In this document: positions 46,331 through 57,480 of the stretch, in pieces
Position numbering within the stretch: the first letter of the stretch is position 1
How the letters are laid out: the number at the start of each line of letters is the position of its first letter
NCBI RefSeq assembly: GCF_014633365.1
Contig: NC_068338.1
Coordinates: 17,866,616-17,930,615 of the forward strand
Length of the DNA stretch: 64,000 nt
Source of the DNA: Diospyros lotus
Lineage: Eukaryota > Streptophyta > Magnoliopsida > Ericales > Ebenaceae
Direction: 5' to 3'
Translations under genes and position numbers: made by a program
Notes under the pieces: model-generated
What the model was told of the DNA's origin: nothing
Databases searched by the model: none
Seen by the model: the letters and a program-made list of their open reading frames with translations, nothing else

Positions 46331-46984
46331 ATGATTTTTATAAAATTTTCCCACAACCCACTGCTTGTTTTTCTATATTTTAAACCCTATTAATTTAATA
46401 CATTGTATCCAAAATAAACACCATTCTAATCATCAAGAAACTTCAGAAATTGTAATATCTCAAAATTTGAAAATAATTAATAATTATTCAAACAGGTGGT
46501 TGAGGACATTATTGAATATTTGTGAATTTAAGAAAAAATATTTATTTATGTGATTTTGAGGAAAATAAGGAATTAAAGGTAATTAATTAAATTATTTGGG
46601 GATGTATGAGAATGCGATAATTTATTTGTGGGTTTAAGAGAAATAGTAATTATTAATTATTGTATTTGTGGTGATTATTGAATATTTGTGGATTAAAAGA
46701 AAATATTAATTTATTTAGGAATTTGGAGATTTAAGAAAAACGTTTATTTATATAATTTTGAGGAAATAGGAAATTTAGGTATTTAATTAAGTTAATTGGG
46801 AGTAATTATGAAAATAGTGAAATAAATTAATTTAGTGAATTTTTTGAAAATTTGGAGTATAAGTGTAATAAGAGGAATTGGAGTGGGGGTGTATGTGACA
46901 TTTTGGAAGTCAGGGGGTTTAAAGTGTGATTTGCAGATGTGGGTTGGGATTTCCTTAAATTTAATGCGCGATGTATAAATGTTG

Positions 46985-47066
46985 AAGGTGAGCGCAAGCG
47001 CGATCGCGCGCCAGGGCGGCCAGGCAGCGAACGCGGGTTCGATTCCGCGGGAGGGCATGCGCGCTA
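46985..47066 (+). other. GC-rich patch in LTR K
   Basis: About 80 bp with GCGATCGCGCGCC and GGTTCGATTCCGCGG in an AT-rich neighbourhood. It parallels the GC patch of LTR B (about 2215-2285). GGTTCGATTCC resembles a tRNA T-loop/B box, but no tRNA fold was found around it. Confidence 0.5.
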
Positions 47067-48439
47067 GAAGAAAATTACTGATTTTAATCAGCAAGGCCAG
47101 CCCGAAACGACGTCATTTCAGGTTGGGGCGGTGGTAGCCATGTGCGACTGTTGGCGTGCCACGTGGCGCGCGCTGAGAGCTCCTCCTACCTTAGCCGCTA
47201 AGTCTTCTTCGTTTTTGCTATTTAAGGCTAATCTTGGCCGAATTTTGGCCATTCTGAAACTATGAAGTTGGAGAAAAATCAAAGGGAGAAGATGGTGCGC
47301 AGCCAGAAGTTGGGAAGGAAGAAAATTAAGAGATTTTGGGGATTTATCAGTGTTTAAATTACTCAGGTACGTGGGTAAAAATTAGTATAAGAATGATTTG
47401 TTTAAATTATAAATTTTACACGATTAGAATTAATTAATTTAAGTCTCGATTGTGTTATCTGCTAGGAAATGTTTTAATTCATATTAGGAGCACAAGAGAG
47501 GCTGAAAACAGCTGGTTTCAGTCAAGCTCCTAACCATCTCCTTATGTTCTTCATTTCCTGCAAGAGTCTTCGTTATTTTTCATATTTTAAACCCTCCCTC
47601 ACCGCGACTCGGTTCTACGCATAAATAATAATAAATCCGCGTAGTAACCACTTTATGACTTATATTTTATTAATGGGTTTATTGTTAATGGATTGAGTTA
47701 AACAGTGATGTTGTGGTGTCATTCATTTCGACCGTCACGGAGTCTCGTATCGCTTCACTTCCCATGGGAATGATGCCAAACCCGTTGGGGCTAGGTTCTT
47801 AGAAAATGAATGTGGTCAAGATCATGGGATTATGTTAATAGTTTGTTATGATGTGAAAATGGTTTCCTGTGTTGAGAGGAGAAGAGAACGTGAATGACAT
47901 AATGGTGTCTATGTTGTTATGGATAAAGTGAGAGAAATGTTGAGCTTAAGAGACTGAGTTTAATGTTGTCTATGTATGTCTTAAGGGTATAGGGTACAAA
48001 CCCACTGACTGTCGATCGTTGGTAGTGGCAGTAGATGGCTGGATGTATGGACGCCAGTCATCGACTGTCACGATAAGCGCTAGACGGGCCAGAAGAGCTG
48101 GTACTACCAAATTCCCGCATTGGCTTGTGCATATCATGATGTGTGTGTTGCACAGGGATTGGGTTGCATTCACTTGGGGACATGCTTTTGTGTGTGATGG
48201 GATGTGCGAGCATCTGCATGACCCGGTTGGTCTAAGAGCTAACATGGGTTCTCTAGGTGAGCCAGTGCATTTAGAGGCATTTCACATGTGTGAATTCTTA
48301 TGTGTGGGCATAGCATGGTCTGATGCTTGGTTTATGAGGGCCTTGCCATCACGTTTATGTTACAAAAGCCGTTGCATTTCTTATTTGTTGCACTACATGG
48401 TGAGAATGTGCGTTTTAGGTGATAAGTATGAGTGGTAGG

Positions 48440-50463
48440 TGATTAGTGGTTAATTTTATAAAAATTTTGTTATAATTATACCCTTCTTTTGATCTTAAAA
48501 ATAGTTTAAATTAGATATTAATATATATTTTATGGTTATATGCAAGTTTAAATTGAAAAATGAATGAAATGAAATTTTAAAGTAAAATTTAATAATAATA
48601 ATAATAATATATAAAATTATATATAATACATATACATCATTATATGCATTCATGTAATATATATATAATATAATATAATATAATATAATATATATATATA
48701 TGTGCCATGTGTAATACATATATATAATATATAATTTATTAATAACATTAAATTATTTTTATTTTTTTTTTATCCATGAAGAATTCAAGCCCATGGAGAA
48801 ATCAAGCCCATGAAGAATTCAAGTCCATGAAGAAATCAAGCCCATGAAAAATTAAAGTCCATGAAGAATTCAAGCCCATGAAGAATTAAGACCCAATTTG
48901 AGCAACCCATGGAAGATATTATTTGGAGAAGGCCCAAGGATTATTTTTAATCCTAATGAAGATTAAAAACCAATTTATAGAAATCTATTTTTATTTTTTT
49001 CATGTGAGAGCTTTATTAGGTGTGTTTTTTAGCTAAAATCCATTTAACTATTAGGTGGATATTATAGCTAAAATCCATTTAACTTTATGAATGCTTTATT
49101 AGGTATGTATTTTAGCTAAAATCCATTTAATATTAGGTGTGTATTATAGCTAAAATCCATTTAACTTTAAGTGTGTGAGTGCCCATTAGATATAATTATG
49201 TCTAGTTGAATAATTGAAATTGTGTGGTTTGTATTGCATCTTGTGGCCTATAAATAGATCACTTGATTGTATTTGTAAGTGTGATTATTATTCTTGAATC
49301 AAAGTTTAGTTGTTTCCTTATAATTCTCTCTTTGAGAATTGTTCTTGTTCTTTCCTCTTTTCTTTAGTATTCTCTCTTGTGATCTTACTTCATTCCTTTC
49401 TTCTTTTAAATTCTTATGTCATTTATTATTACTTTATTATTCACCGCCTAAATGACCGGTTAATTTGTGCATTTAAATTTCTGCAATTTTAATTCTTGTT
49501 ATTTAATTATTCACCGCCTAAATGGACTGTTAGTTTATGCATTTAAATTACTGTAATTTTAATTCTTGTTATTTAATTATCCACTGCCTAAATGGCCGGT
49601 TAGTTTATGCCTTTAAAATTTCTTGTCATTCTGTTATTTAAATTACGTCGTTTAAATTCATGTCAATTAACTTTTAAATGAAAATGAGTAGCTAAATCTA
49701 ATCTTGGGTTAAGGTAAGGACAGTGTCCAACGCCAATGATTCCCAAAGAAAGCTGCGCTTTAAATAAGTAACATTAATTTAAATTTCAGTATGAGTGTAT
49801 CTTAATTATTGAGAAATCACTATGTTTGGATTAGAGCGTAAGCCTAACTTAGAGCTTTCATGCCATGTATGAGAGTTACTAGAACTGGAAACGCTATCAT
49901 ACCCAAACCCGGATGATTAATTTAGTTATTTTGTGTATTAATTGCAATTGAATTTATGGTGGTTGCTTAAATTAGAATCCCGCATATCATGTATGGGGAT
50001 TGCTTAACCTAGAACTATCATCATCTCTAATTGCATTTAATAACAAACCCTCATATCTGAAATTAAATTAATGTTGCTAATCTTTTATGCTAAAATTTGG
50101 GAATCAACGGGTTGGCACTGAAATTGTCTTAACTCAAGTACTATCCAATTTTATATTCTCACTTAAAGTATTTATTTCAATTACTGCCTTAATTTATTTC
50201 CTAGTATCTGTTGTTTAAAAAAACCATAAAAAACCTTGTTGCCAATTTATCCAAATGCGTGTGTGCTTGTGTGACATTCTTTTTATTTTGCCATAAATAA
50301 ATCTCTCAGTGGACGACCTGGACTCATTCAGAAAATATAAATTTAAATTTGGACTACAACTGCACTCGTACACTGACGAGTATAAACCTCTAACCTAAAC
50401 AAAGAAAAAAATATAAAATTTTTATTGTGTTTTGTTTTGTGTTTTAATTGTAGGGTGGGAGTG
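48440..50463 (+). repeat. 5' LTR of gypsy L
   Basis: About 2024 bp, TGATTAGTGG to GGTGGGAGTG. The last bases of the 3' LTR (CAGTCA) are missing here and gag reading begins at once. Internal short repeats: CATGAAGAATTCAAGCCC-type units (48775-48895), four AGCTAAAATCCATTTAA units (49030-49170), three CGCCTAAATGGCCGGTTA-type units (49443-49610), and a TA-rich microsatellite (48590-48735). Confidence 0.93.
49249..49256 (+). promoter_or_regulatory. TATA box of gypsy L 5' LTR
   Basis: TATAAATA in GGCCTATAAATAGATC, kept in the 3' LTR near 60770. Confidence 0.65.
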
Positions 50464-52200
50464 ACCACGGTGACCCTGATCCCATTGATCAGGAGATGAT
50501 CAGACCCCTTAGGGAGTATCTTCATCCTCCTAGGCAGACAACCCCCTCATGCATTATTCTTCCCATCAATCATCATAGGTTTAACTTCAAACCTGGCACA
50601 ATCCAATTGTTGCCAACTTTTCATGGCATGGATTCTGAAAATCCATATACTCATATGAAAGAATTTGAGGAAGTATGTAGCACTTGCATGGACCATACAG
50701 CAAATGAGGATGTCATAAGATTAAAACTCTTTCCATTCTCACTGAAAGATAAGGCAAAAATATGGTTAAGCACTCTCCCACCTAGATCTATAGGAACTTG
50801 GAGAGAAATGCAAACAATTTTCTTAAAAAAATACTTCCCTGCCAACAGAACTGCTACTCTTCAAAGACAAATCATGAACTTTGCCTGTAAACCAAATGAG
50901 AATTTTGCGCAAGCGTGGGAAAGGTTTAAAGACCTTCTTCACACTTGTCCGCACCATGCTTTTGAGCAATGGAGAGTGGTCAGTTTCTTTCATGATTCAC
51001 TCACTCCCTAATTGAAAATGCTAGTTTCTACAATGTGCAATGGAGAATTCTATGAGAAGACTCCAGAAGAAGCTTTCCACTTCTTTGACACATTGACTGA
51101 GAATACAAGGAACTGGGAAGTTGGTCCAACATCTGCTCTTGATTCAAGAGAAAATCCACAACCTAGAGGGAGATACCAACTGAGTGAGAGTGACGATTTA
51201 AATGCAAGACTAACTGCTTTAACAAAGAAAGTTGAAAACATGCAACCCAAAAAGGTGCAATCTGTTAATCAAGTGGAAGTAAAGTGTGCTGTGTGTGATG
51301 CAACAGATCATTCAACTGAAGAATGTCCTACCCTACCTGCTTTCAAGGAGGTATTGTATGGGCAGACTAATAACAATCATTCACACAACTTTGATGGGAG
51401 ACAAAATCAAAATCAGAGTGGAGCCTATTATGGGAATAATCAGAACTACAATTCATACCATCCCAATAATAGAAATCACCCCAATTTTTCTTGAAGAAAT
51501 GATTCTGGAAATCATTCTCAACCTCCCTTCCCTACACAACAACATACCTTCCAACAAAATCAAGGTTCTTCATCCAATACTTACCAACCTCCTCATAGGA
51601 GATCTTTGGAAGATACCTTGCACCAGTTCATCCAAAGTCAAACAGGTATCAATAATCAGGTTGCTCAGCTTGTCAAAAATCAAGACCAAACAAACAGAGC
51701 CATAGAAGACATTAGGAGCCAGTTGACCAAGATAACACAAACATTGAGTGTGAGAGAACCCGGGAGGTTTCCATCCCAAACTAATCCTAACCCAATTAGG
51801 CAAACCAACCAGGTAGAAGCTTCAAATAGTGAAACCAACACTCATGAACAAGTGCAAGCAGTGACTGCCCTAAGAAGTGGAAGAATAATTGAGAAACCAA
51901 CTGATCCTAGGATAAACCAACATGTTGATGAAGAAAACGAACCAAAAGATCATGAATCCACCATGGAAAAAAATGAGAAAAATGAGAAAAATGAGAAAAA
52001 TGAAAAAAATGAGAAAAATGAAAAACAAAAAGAAGATGAGAAAGAAATTCAATACAGGCCCAAACCACCTTTTCCACAAAGGTTGAATCATTTGAAAAAA
52101 GAGCAACAAAATGCAGATATTTATGAAGTGTTTAAGCAAGTGAGAATCAACATCCCGCTGTTGGATGCAATCAAACAAACACCTTCATATGCAAAGTTTT
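50464..52200 (+). pseudogene. Gypsy L gag
   Basis: The reading starts immediately after the LTR; the first ATG is 50496. Athila/Tat-like gag blocks: IQLLPTFHGMDSENPYTHMK, EEVCSTCMDH, LKLFPFSLKDKAKIWLSTLP, FLKKYFPANRTA, ERFKDLLHTCPHH, KMLVSTMCNGEFYEKTPEEA. An intact zinc knuckle CAVCDATDHSTEEC (CX2CX4HX4C) lies near 51285. A Lys/Asn/Glu run of repeated NEK units (about 51970-52020) and KPPFPQRL close the gag. In-frame stops: TAA 51009-51011 and TGA 51492-51494. No frameshift. Confidence 0.9.
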
Positions 52201-53669
52201 TGAAAGATCTGTGCACTGTCAAAAGGAAAACAAATGTGCATGAAAAGGCATTCTTGACTGAACAAGTCAGCGCCATTCTCCAATTGAAAACTCCTCCCAA
52301 ATACAAAGATCCAGGCTGTCCAACCATTACATGCATCATAGGAAGTCAAAAGGTTGATCGGGCACTCTTGGATTTAGGAGCTAGTGTCAATTTGTTGCCA
52401 TACAGTGTGTATTAACAGTTGGGATTAGGTGAGCTTAAACCCACTAGAGTGACCCTTCAGCTGGCTGATCGATCAGTCAAAGTTCCACGAGGAATTGTGG
52501 AGGATGTTCTGGTACAAATCGATAAGTTCTACTTTCCAGTGGACTTCATCGTTTTGGACACCCAGCCGCATCAGGGGCCTCAACCTCCTGTGCCAGTCAT
52601 CTTAGGTCGACCATTCCTTGCCACATCAAATGCCATCATCAACTGTAAGAATGGTGTGTTAAAGCTATCTTTTGGGAACATGACTGTAGAAATGAATATC
52701 TTCAGGATAGCCAAACATCAGGACACTGAGAGTGAAGTGGAGGAGGTAGACTTGATCCAAACACTGACCAATGACTGTTTTGAAGAGTTCATGAGAAGAC
52801 CCAAAGAAGGAAATCAAGATCTTGAAGAAATAAAAGAAGTGGAAGTCATAAGCAAAGAAAGTGAGAAGTCTACATGGATGCCTGGTTTAGAGCCATTAAG
52901 GAACTTGGACAGTAAGCTCATGGCTCCTGATAGCCATCAGTCCACGCTTGAGAGAAAGCCATTGCCCAGTGATTTGAAGTATGTCTTTCTAGGAGAAGGG
53001 GAAGCATTCCCAGTGGTGATCTCTTCAAGTTTGACACTTCAGCAAGAGCAACAACTGATAGCAGTTCTAAAAGCACACAGGAAGTCATTAGGATGGACCA
53101 TTTCAGATTTGCAAGGTATTAGCCCTTTGATCTGTACTCATAAGATATTCTTGGAAGAAGGAGCAAAACCAGTTAGGCAAATGCAAAGGAGATTAAATCC
53201 CAACATGAAAGAAGTTGTCAGAAAAGAAGTGCTTAAGCTATTGGATGCTGAAATAATTTACCCAATCTTTGATTCTAAGTGGGTAAGTCCAACACAGGTA
53301 GTACCCAGAAAGTCTGGAGTCACTGTTGTAAAAAATGAGAACAATGAACTGATTCCCACGCGCATCCAGACAGGATGGCGTATGTGCATTGATTATAGAA
53401 AGCTCAATTCTGTGACAAGGAAAGATCATTTTCCTTTGCCTTTCTTGGATCAAGTTCTGGAGAGAATAGCAGGCCAAGCCTACTATTGTTTCTTAGATGG
53501 CTACTCAGGGTACAATCAGATAGAAATTGCACTAGAAGATCAAGAGAAGATAACTTTCACATGTCCATTTGGGACATTTGCATACAGGCGCATGCCATTT
53601 GAGTTATGCAATGCTCCAGTCACCTTTCAAAGGTGTATGATGAGCATTTTCAGTGAAATGGTTGAGTAG
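52201..53669 (+). pseudogene. Gypsy L protease and reverse transcriptase N-terminal part
   Basis: Same frame as gag. Protease: RALLDLGASVNLLPYSVY (about 52360) with the DLGAS wording usual in this plant group, a TAA at 52413-52415, then ADRSVKVPRGIVEDVLVQ and VILGRPFLATSNAIINCK. The RT fingers follow: WTISDLQGISPLICTHKI, EVLKLLDAEIIYPI, SKWVSPTQVVPRKSG, GWRMCIDYRKLNSVTRKDHF, FLDGYSGYNQI, TFTCPFGTFAYRRMPFELCN. It ends at TAG 53667-53669, just before the catalytic MDD. Confidence 0.9.
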
Positions 53670-55931
53670 ATTGTTGAAGTATTTATGGATGACTTTTCTG
53701 TTTATGGAAGTAACTTTGAGGCCTGTTTGGAGAATCTGAAAAAGGTTTTAGCAAGATGTGAGGAAACAAATCTGATACTCAATTGGGAAAAATGTCACTT
53801 CATGGTGAAACAGGGCATAGTCTTGGGGCACATCGTTTCATCTAGGGGGATGGAGGTAGACAGGTCAAAAATTGAAACAATTCAAAAACTCCCCATCCCT
53901 AAGAATGTGAAAGACATCAGAAGTTTTTTGGGATATGCAGGGTTTTATAGGAGATTCATTGCTTCCTTTAGCACCATAACAAGACCCTTGTGCCATTTGT
54001 TGTCTCAAGATGTTCCGTTTGAATGGAGTCCTGCCTGTCAAAATGCTTTTGATAAATTGAAAGATGCACTCATTTCAGCACCTATCATTCAGTCCCCTGA
54101 TTGGTCCCTCCTATTTGAACTTATGTGCGATGCTAGTGATTACGCGGTAGGAGCTGTGTTAGGGCAGAGGAAGGATAAGAAACCTCATGTGATATATTAT
54201 GCTAGCAAAACTCTTAATGAGGCACAAAAGAATTACACCACTACAGAGAAAGAGTTACTAGCAGTTGTCTTTGCCCTGGACAAGTTTCGATCTTACCTCG
54301 TAGGGTCACTAGTGATCATTTTAACTGATCACGCTGCTCTGAAGTATTTGTTCACAAAGCAAGATGCAAAACCCCGTCTGCTCCGATGGATCTTACTCCT
54401 GCAAGAGTTCAACATTGAAATCAGAGACAAGAAGGGAGTAGAAAATGTGGTGGCTGACCATTTGTCAAGGATTCCAAGTCAAGATCTCACACAATTTGAT
54501 GAACCAATTCATGACAATTTCCCTGATGAGCAACTGTTTAAAGTAAATGTTATTCGTGCATCATCTGTTGTCCCTTGGTATGCCGACATTGCGAACTACC
54601 TGGCAACTGGTCTGATCCCAGACCATTGGAGTAAGCAAGATAGGCATAAATTCTTCAGAAAAGTCAGAACCTTCTTTTGGGATGAGCCCTACCTCTTCAA
54701 GTATTGTCCTGACCAAATCATCCGTAGATGCATACCCGATCATGAGCAACAAAGTGTCATCAATTTCAGTCATACTATTGCATGTGGAGGCCATTTTTCT
54801 GTCAAGAAAACAGTTGCAAAAATTTTTCAGAGTGGATTTTATTGGCCGACACTGTTCAAGGATATGTACAAGTTCTGTTCAAATTGTGATCGATGTCAAA
54901 GGTTAGGAAGTCTGTCAAGGAGAAACATGATGCCATTACATCCGATCCAAGTGTTAGAAGTTTTTGACTGTTGGGGTATGGATTTTATGGGCCCATTTGT
55001 CAATTCATTTGGTCATGAATATATCTTACTTGCTGTTGACTATGTGTCCAAATGGGTAGAAGCAATCCCGGCCAGAACAAATGACCATAGGACTGTCGTG
55101 AAATTTTTGAAAGAAAACATATTCAGTCGATTTGGGATGCCACGAGCAATCATCAGTGATGGGGGTTCCCATTTTTGTAATAAAGTTGTGGCAGGATTAA
55201 TGAAGAAATATGGTGTACTGCATAAGGTTGCAACACCATACCATCCCCAAACCAATGGTCAAGCCGAGCTAGCCAATAGGGAGATTAAGCGCATATTGGA
55301 AAAGACTGTTGCTGCTAATCGTAAGGATTGGTCCTTAAGACTAGTAGACGCTCTTTGGGCGTACAGGACAGCTTACAAAACAATTTTGGGAATGTCTCCC
55401 TATAGGCTAGTATACGGTAAATCTTGTCATCTGCCGGTGGAAATTGAGCATAAAGCATATTGGGCAATTCATAAGATCAACAAGAGTCTAACTGAAGCAG
55501 GCTTATCCAGGAAGCTCCAATTGAATGAACTTGAGGAAATTCGGAATGAAGCATTTGAAAATGCACGATTGGCCAAGGTTCGCATGAAAGAGTTACATGA
55601 TCGGCACATCATTCGAAAAAGCTTTCAGGTAGGGTAACTGGTACTCTTGTATGATTCTCGATTGCATCTATTCCCAGGAAAATTGAAGTCTCGATGGGTC
55701 AGCCCCTTTGTAATCAAGTCCATCTCAGGATATGGGGCATTTGAGATAGAAAATCCGGAGTCAGGACAGCTTCTAACAGTCAATGGTCATAGGTTGAAAC
55801 CATACCAGGGTAGTGTTAAGGAGAATGAAGGAGTTGTGGATTTGGATGATCCATCATCATCTGATGAGTATGGAAAGTTTCCTATCGTCTGGGAATCTGA
55901 CGTTAAAAGACCACCTTTCCATTTAGGTTAA
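53670..55931 (+). pseudogene. Gypsy L reverse transcriptase C-part, RNase H and integrase
   Basis: Same frame. RT active site [10 protein letters not shown] at the start, then [19 protein letters not shown] and [14 protein letters not shown]. RNase [50 protein letters not shown]. Integrase zinc region: [16 protein letters not shown] and CSNCDRC. Core: [42 protein letters not shown] with D, D, E in place. Then [19 protein letters not shown] at 55635-55637, after which the C-terminal GKLKSRWVSPFVIKSI continues to the true end at 55931. No chromodomain seen. Confidence 0.92.
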
Positions 55932-55949
55932 ATGGATGTTTATAGATCT

Positions 55950-56420
55950 GAAAAAAAAAAAATAAAAAAAAAATAAAAAAATTAAAAAAAAAAAGGAAAA
56001 AAAAAAATAAAAATAAAATAAAATAATAAAGAATTATATATATAAGTTGTTCATTTTCTGCATTACTTAATTAACTTTGATTCAAATAGTGTTTCTCTGT
56101 GTACAGTCTAAATAAAAATTTTTTTGCATACGAGTTCATGCATTGAAGACCACCAGGTATGCCTATCTTCTATCATTTTATTGTCGATTGAGGACAATGT
56201 AAGGTGTACTTGATTTTATTGGTGTTTGAAACTAATCCATTGTGCAAATAATTTTGTTAGACTCGATAATATTGTCTTGTGTGGTATGTATGATTTTATT
56301 GGGCCCCTAAAACAAAACATTTATTAAAAAAAAAAAATCAAAAAAAAAATAATTAATAATAATAAGAATAAGAATACAAAAATAAAAAAAAATAAAAAAA
56401 TAATAATATAAAAAAAATTT
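55950..56420 (+). other. A-rich post-pol spacer of gypsy L
   Basis: A-rich simple sequence at 55948-56035 and 56320-56420. Between them is GATTGAGGACAATGTAAGG (about 56185), a wording often seen after pol in Athila-like elements. No ORF. Confidence 0.6.
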
Positions 56421-56617
56421 GAATTGAGAGAGACAGAATTGACGCTGGTGGTAGCTATCTTTTCTTGGGCAGTGCAATCACACTGCCCTATAAAGGATAA
56501 GGCACACTGCCAAATGTTGAAAAATGAGGCACCAAGCGTTGAAAAAGAGACGCCAAGCCTGACCCTGTAATTATGGCATGCCTCGAGCCGAGTGTAAAAT
56601 AGTGATGGTCATTGCTC

Positions 56618-56643
56618 TATAAGAGACTCTATATCTGTATAAG
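56618..56643 (+). promoter_or_regulatory. Candidate internal promoter upstream of the cargo ORFs
   Basis: Two TATA-like boxes, TATAAGAG at 56618 and TATAAGGC at 56638, are followed by a pyrimidine-rich leader (TCTTCTCTCCTTTG, about 56668-56681). They are 125-150 bp before the 181-residue ORF. Prediction only. Confidence 0.35.
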
Positions 56644-56698
56644 GCAAGCCACCTTTCTTGAGCTCAGTCTTCTCTCCTTTGTGTTATTCTCCGATCAG

Positions 56699-57460
56699 GT
56701 ACTCTCATCCCTTTTGTAAAGTTTATAGTTCTTTACTTTCTTCTTAGTATAGTTAAAAAAAAAAAAAATGGATCTTTATCTCTCAAAAATTCATAAGTAC
56801 TATCCATCTCTCCCGCAGAATGATTTGAAAAAAATTTATGTTGCTAGGTGTGAAAGACTTAGGATGTTGATGCTTAATAACATCCCTGAAGATATTCGTT
56901 GGCTGATCGAAGCAAAAGTTCGATTAGCTGGTGAAACTTCACCTAGTTTTAAGCATTTTCCAGGCTTAGGGAAGAGTAGTTTTGCGAAGAAAAGAAGAGC
57001 GAAAAGAGTGAATGGTTGTTACAAATGTGCTCGATGGACCTGTAACACACGATGCAAATCTGTGGGGTTTACGTCCATAAATCGAGAAGATAAAATTAGT
57101 TTCATAAAGGATGGACTGAGTAAGGAGTCTCTGGATGATATCCGATTGACTCTTGAGACGCATCCATGTGGAATAGTGCAAAGAGAACTTCTTGCTTTAT
57201 GGACCCAGTTCAGAAGTGACCACCAACGCTATAGTCTTGGGAATCTGACTAAAAACGACCCTGTTTGCCAATCTATAAGAAAATTGGATGGGAAGCTTAT
57301 CCCCGCTTCATAGAAAGTGTTTAAGCCATTTCTGGACGTAAAACCAGAGGAAGATGTGAGCCACAATCACAACTACTTATACATACGCATGATTTTTGTT
57401 TGTATTTATTTCTTGTTGAATTGTTGTATAGCTACTTTTGATCGCCAAACTTCTTTTCAG
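56699..57460 (+). other. Candidate intron enclosing the 181-residue ORF
   Basis: Donor GATCAG|GTACTC at 56698/56699 and acceptor CTTCTTTTCAG|GACATA at 57460/57461, a good plant pair with a T-rich end, 762 bp apart. Removing it would delete the whole 56768-57313 ORF and place the LOG start codon 20 bases after the joint. Inferred from splice-site wording only. Confidence 0.4.
56768..57313 (+). CDS. Basic cysteine-rich protein, 181 residues, retrotransposon cargo ORF
   Basis: Intact ORF with ATG at 56768 just after an A14 run and TAG at 57311-57313, 840 bp past pol and in the same sense. A basic patch KKRRAKR (residues 74-80) precedes four cysteines, CYKCARWTCNTRC (C84, C87, C92, C96), suited to a zinc finger that binds nucleic acid. 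A helical stretch, FIKDGLSKESLDDIRL, and a C-terminal SLGNLTKNDPVCQSI follow. No signal peptide or membrane segment. The layout (basic patch, CX2C, then Cys, then FI..G) recalls the small nucleic-acid-binding, silencing-related proteins of carla- and vitiviruses. That resemblance is by eye and unproven. It could instead be a retroelement-specific accessory protein. It lies wholly in the candidate intron 56699-57460. Confidence 0.7.
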   Translation: MDLYLSKIHKYYPSLPQNDLKKIYVARCERLRMLMLNNIPEDIRWLIEAKVRLAGETSPSFKHFPGLGKSSFAKKRRAKRVNGCYKCARWTCNTRCKSVGFTSINREDKISFIKDGLSKESLDDIRLTLETHPCGIVQRELLALWTQFRSDHQRYSLGNLTKNDPVCQSIRKLDGKLIPAS

Positions 57461-57480
57461 GACATACAAAAGGAACAAAC

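Noticed and set aside
45990..46354. ORFs with repeated VVTSNEFFVT-like wording
   Set aside because: They are translations of the CACTA subterminal repeats, open on both strands.
47035..47060. tRNA gene at GGTTCGATTCC
   Set aside because: Only a T-loop-like word is present. No acceptor stem, D arm or anticodon arm could be fitted.
48019..48438. 139-codon ORF in LTR K
   Set aside because: It lies wholly inside LTR sequence, with a minus-strand ORF in the same place and no recognisable motif.
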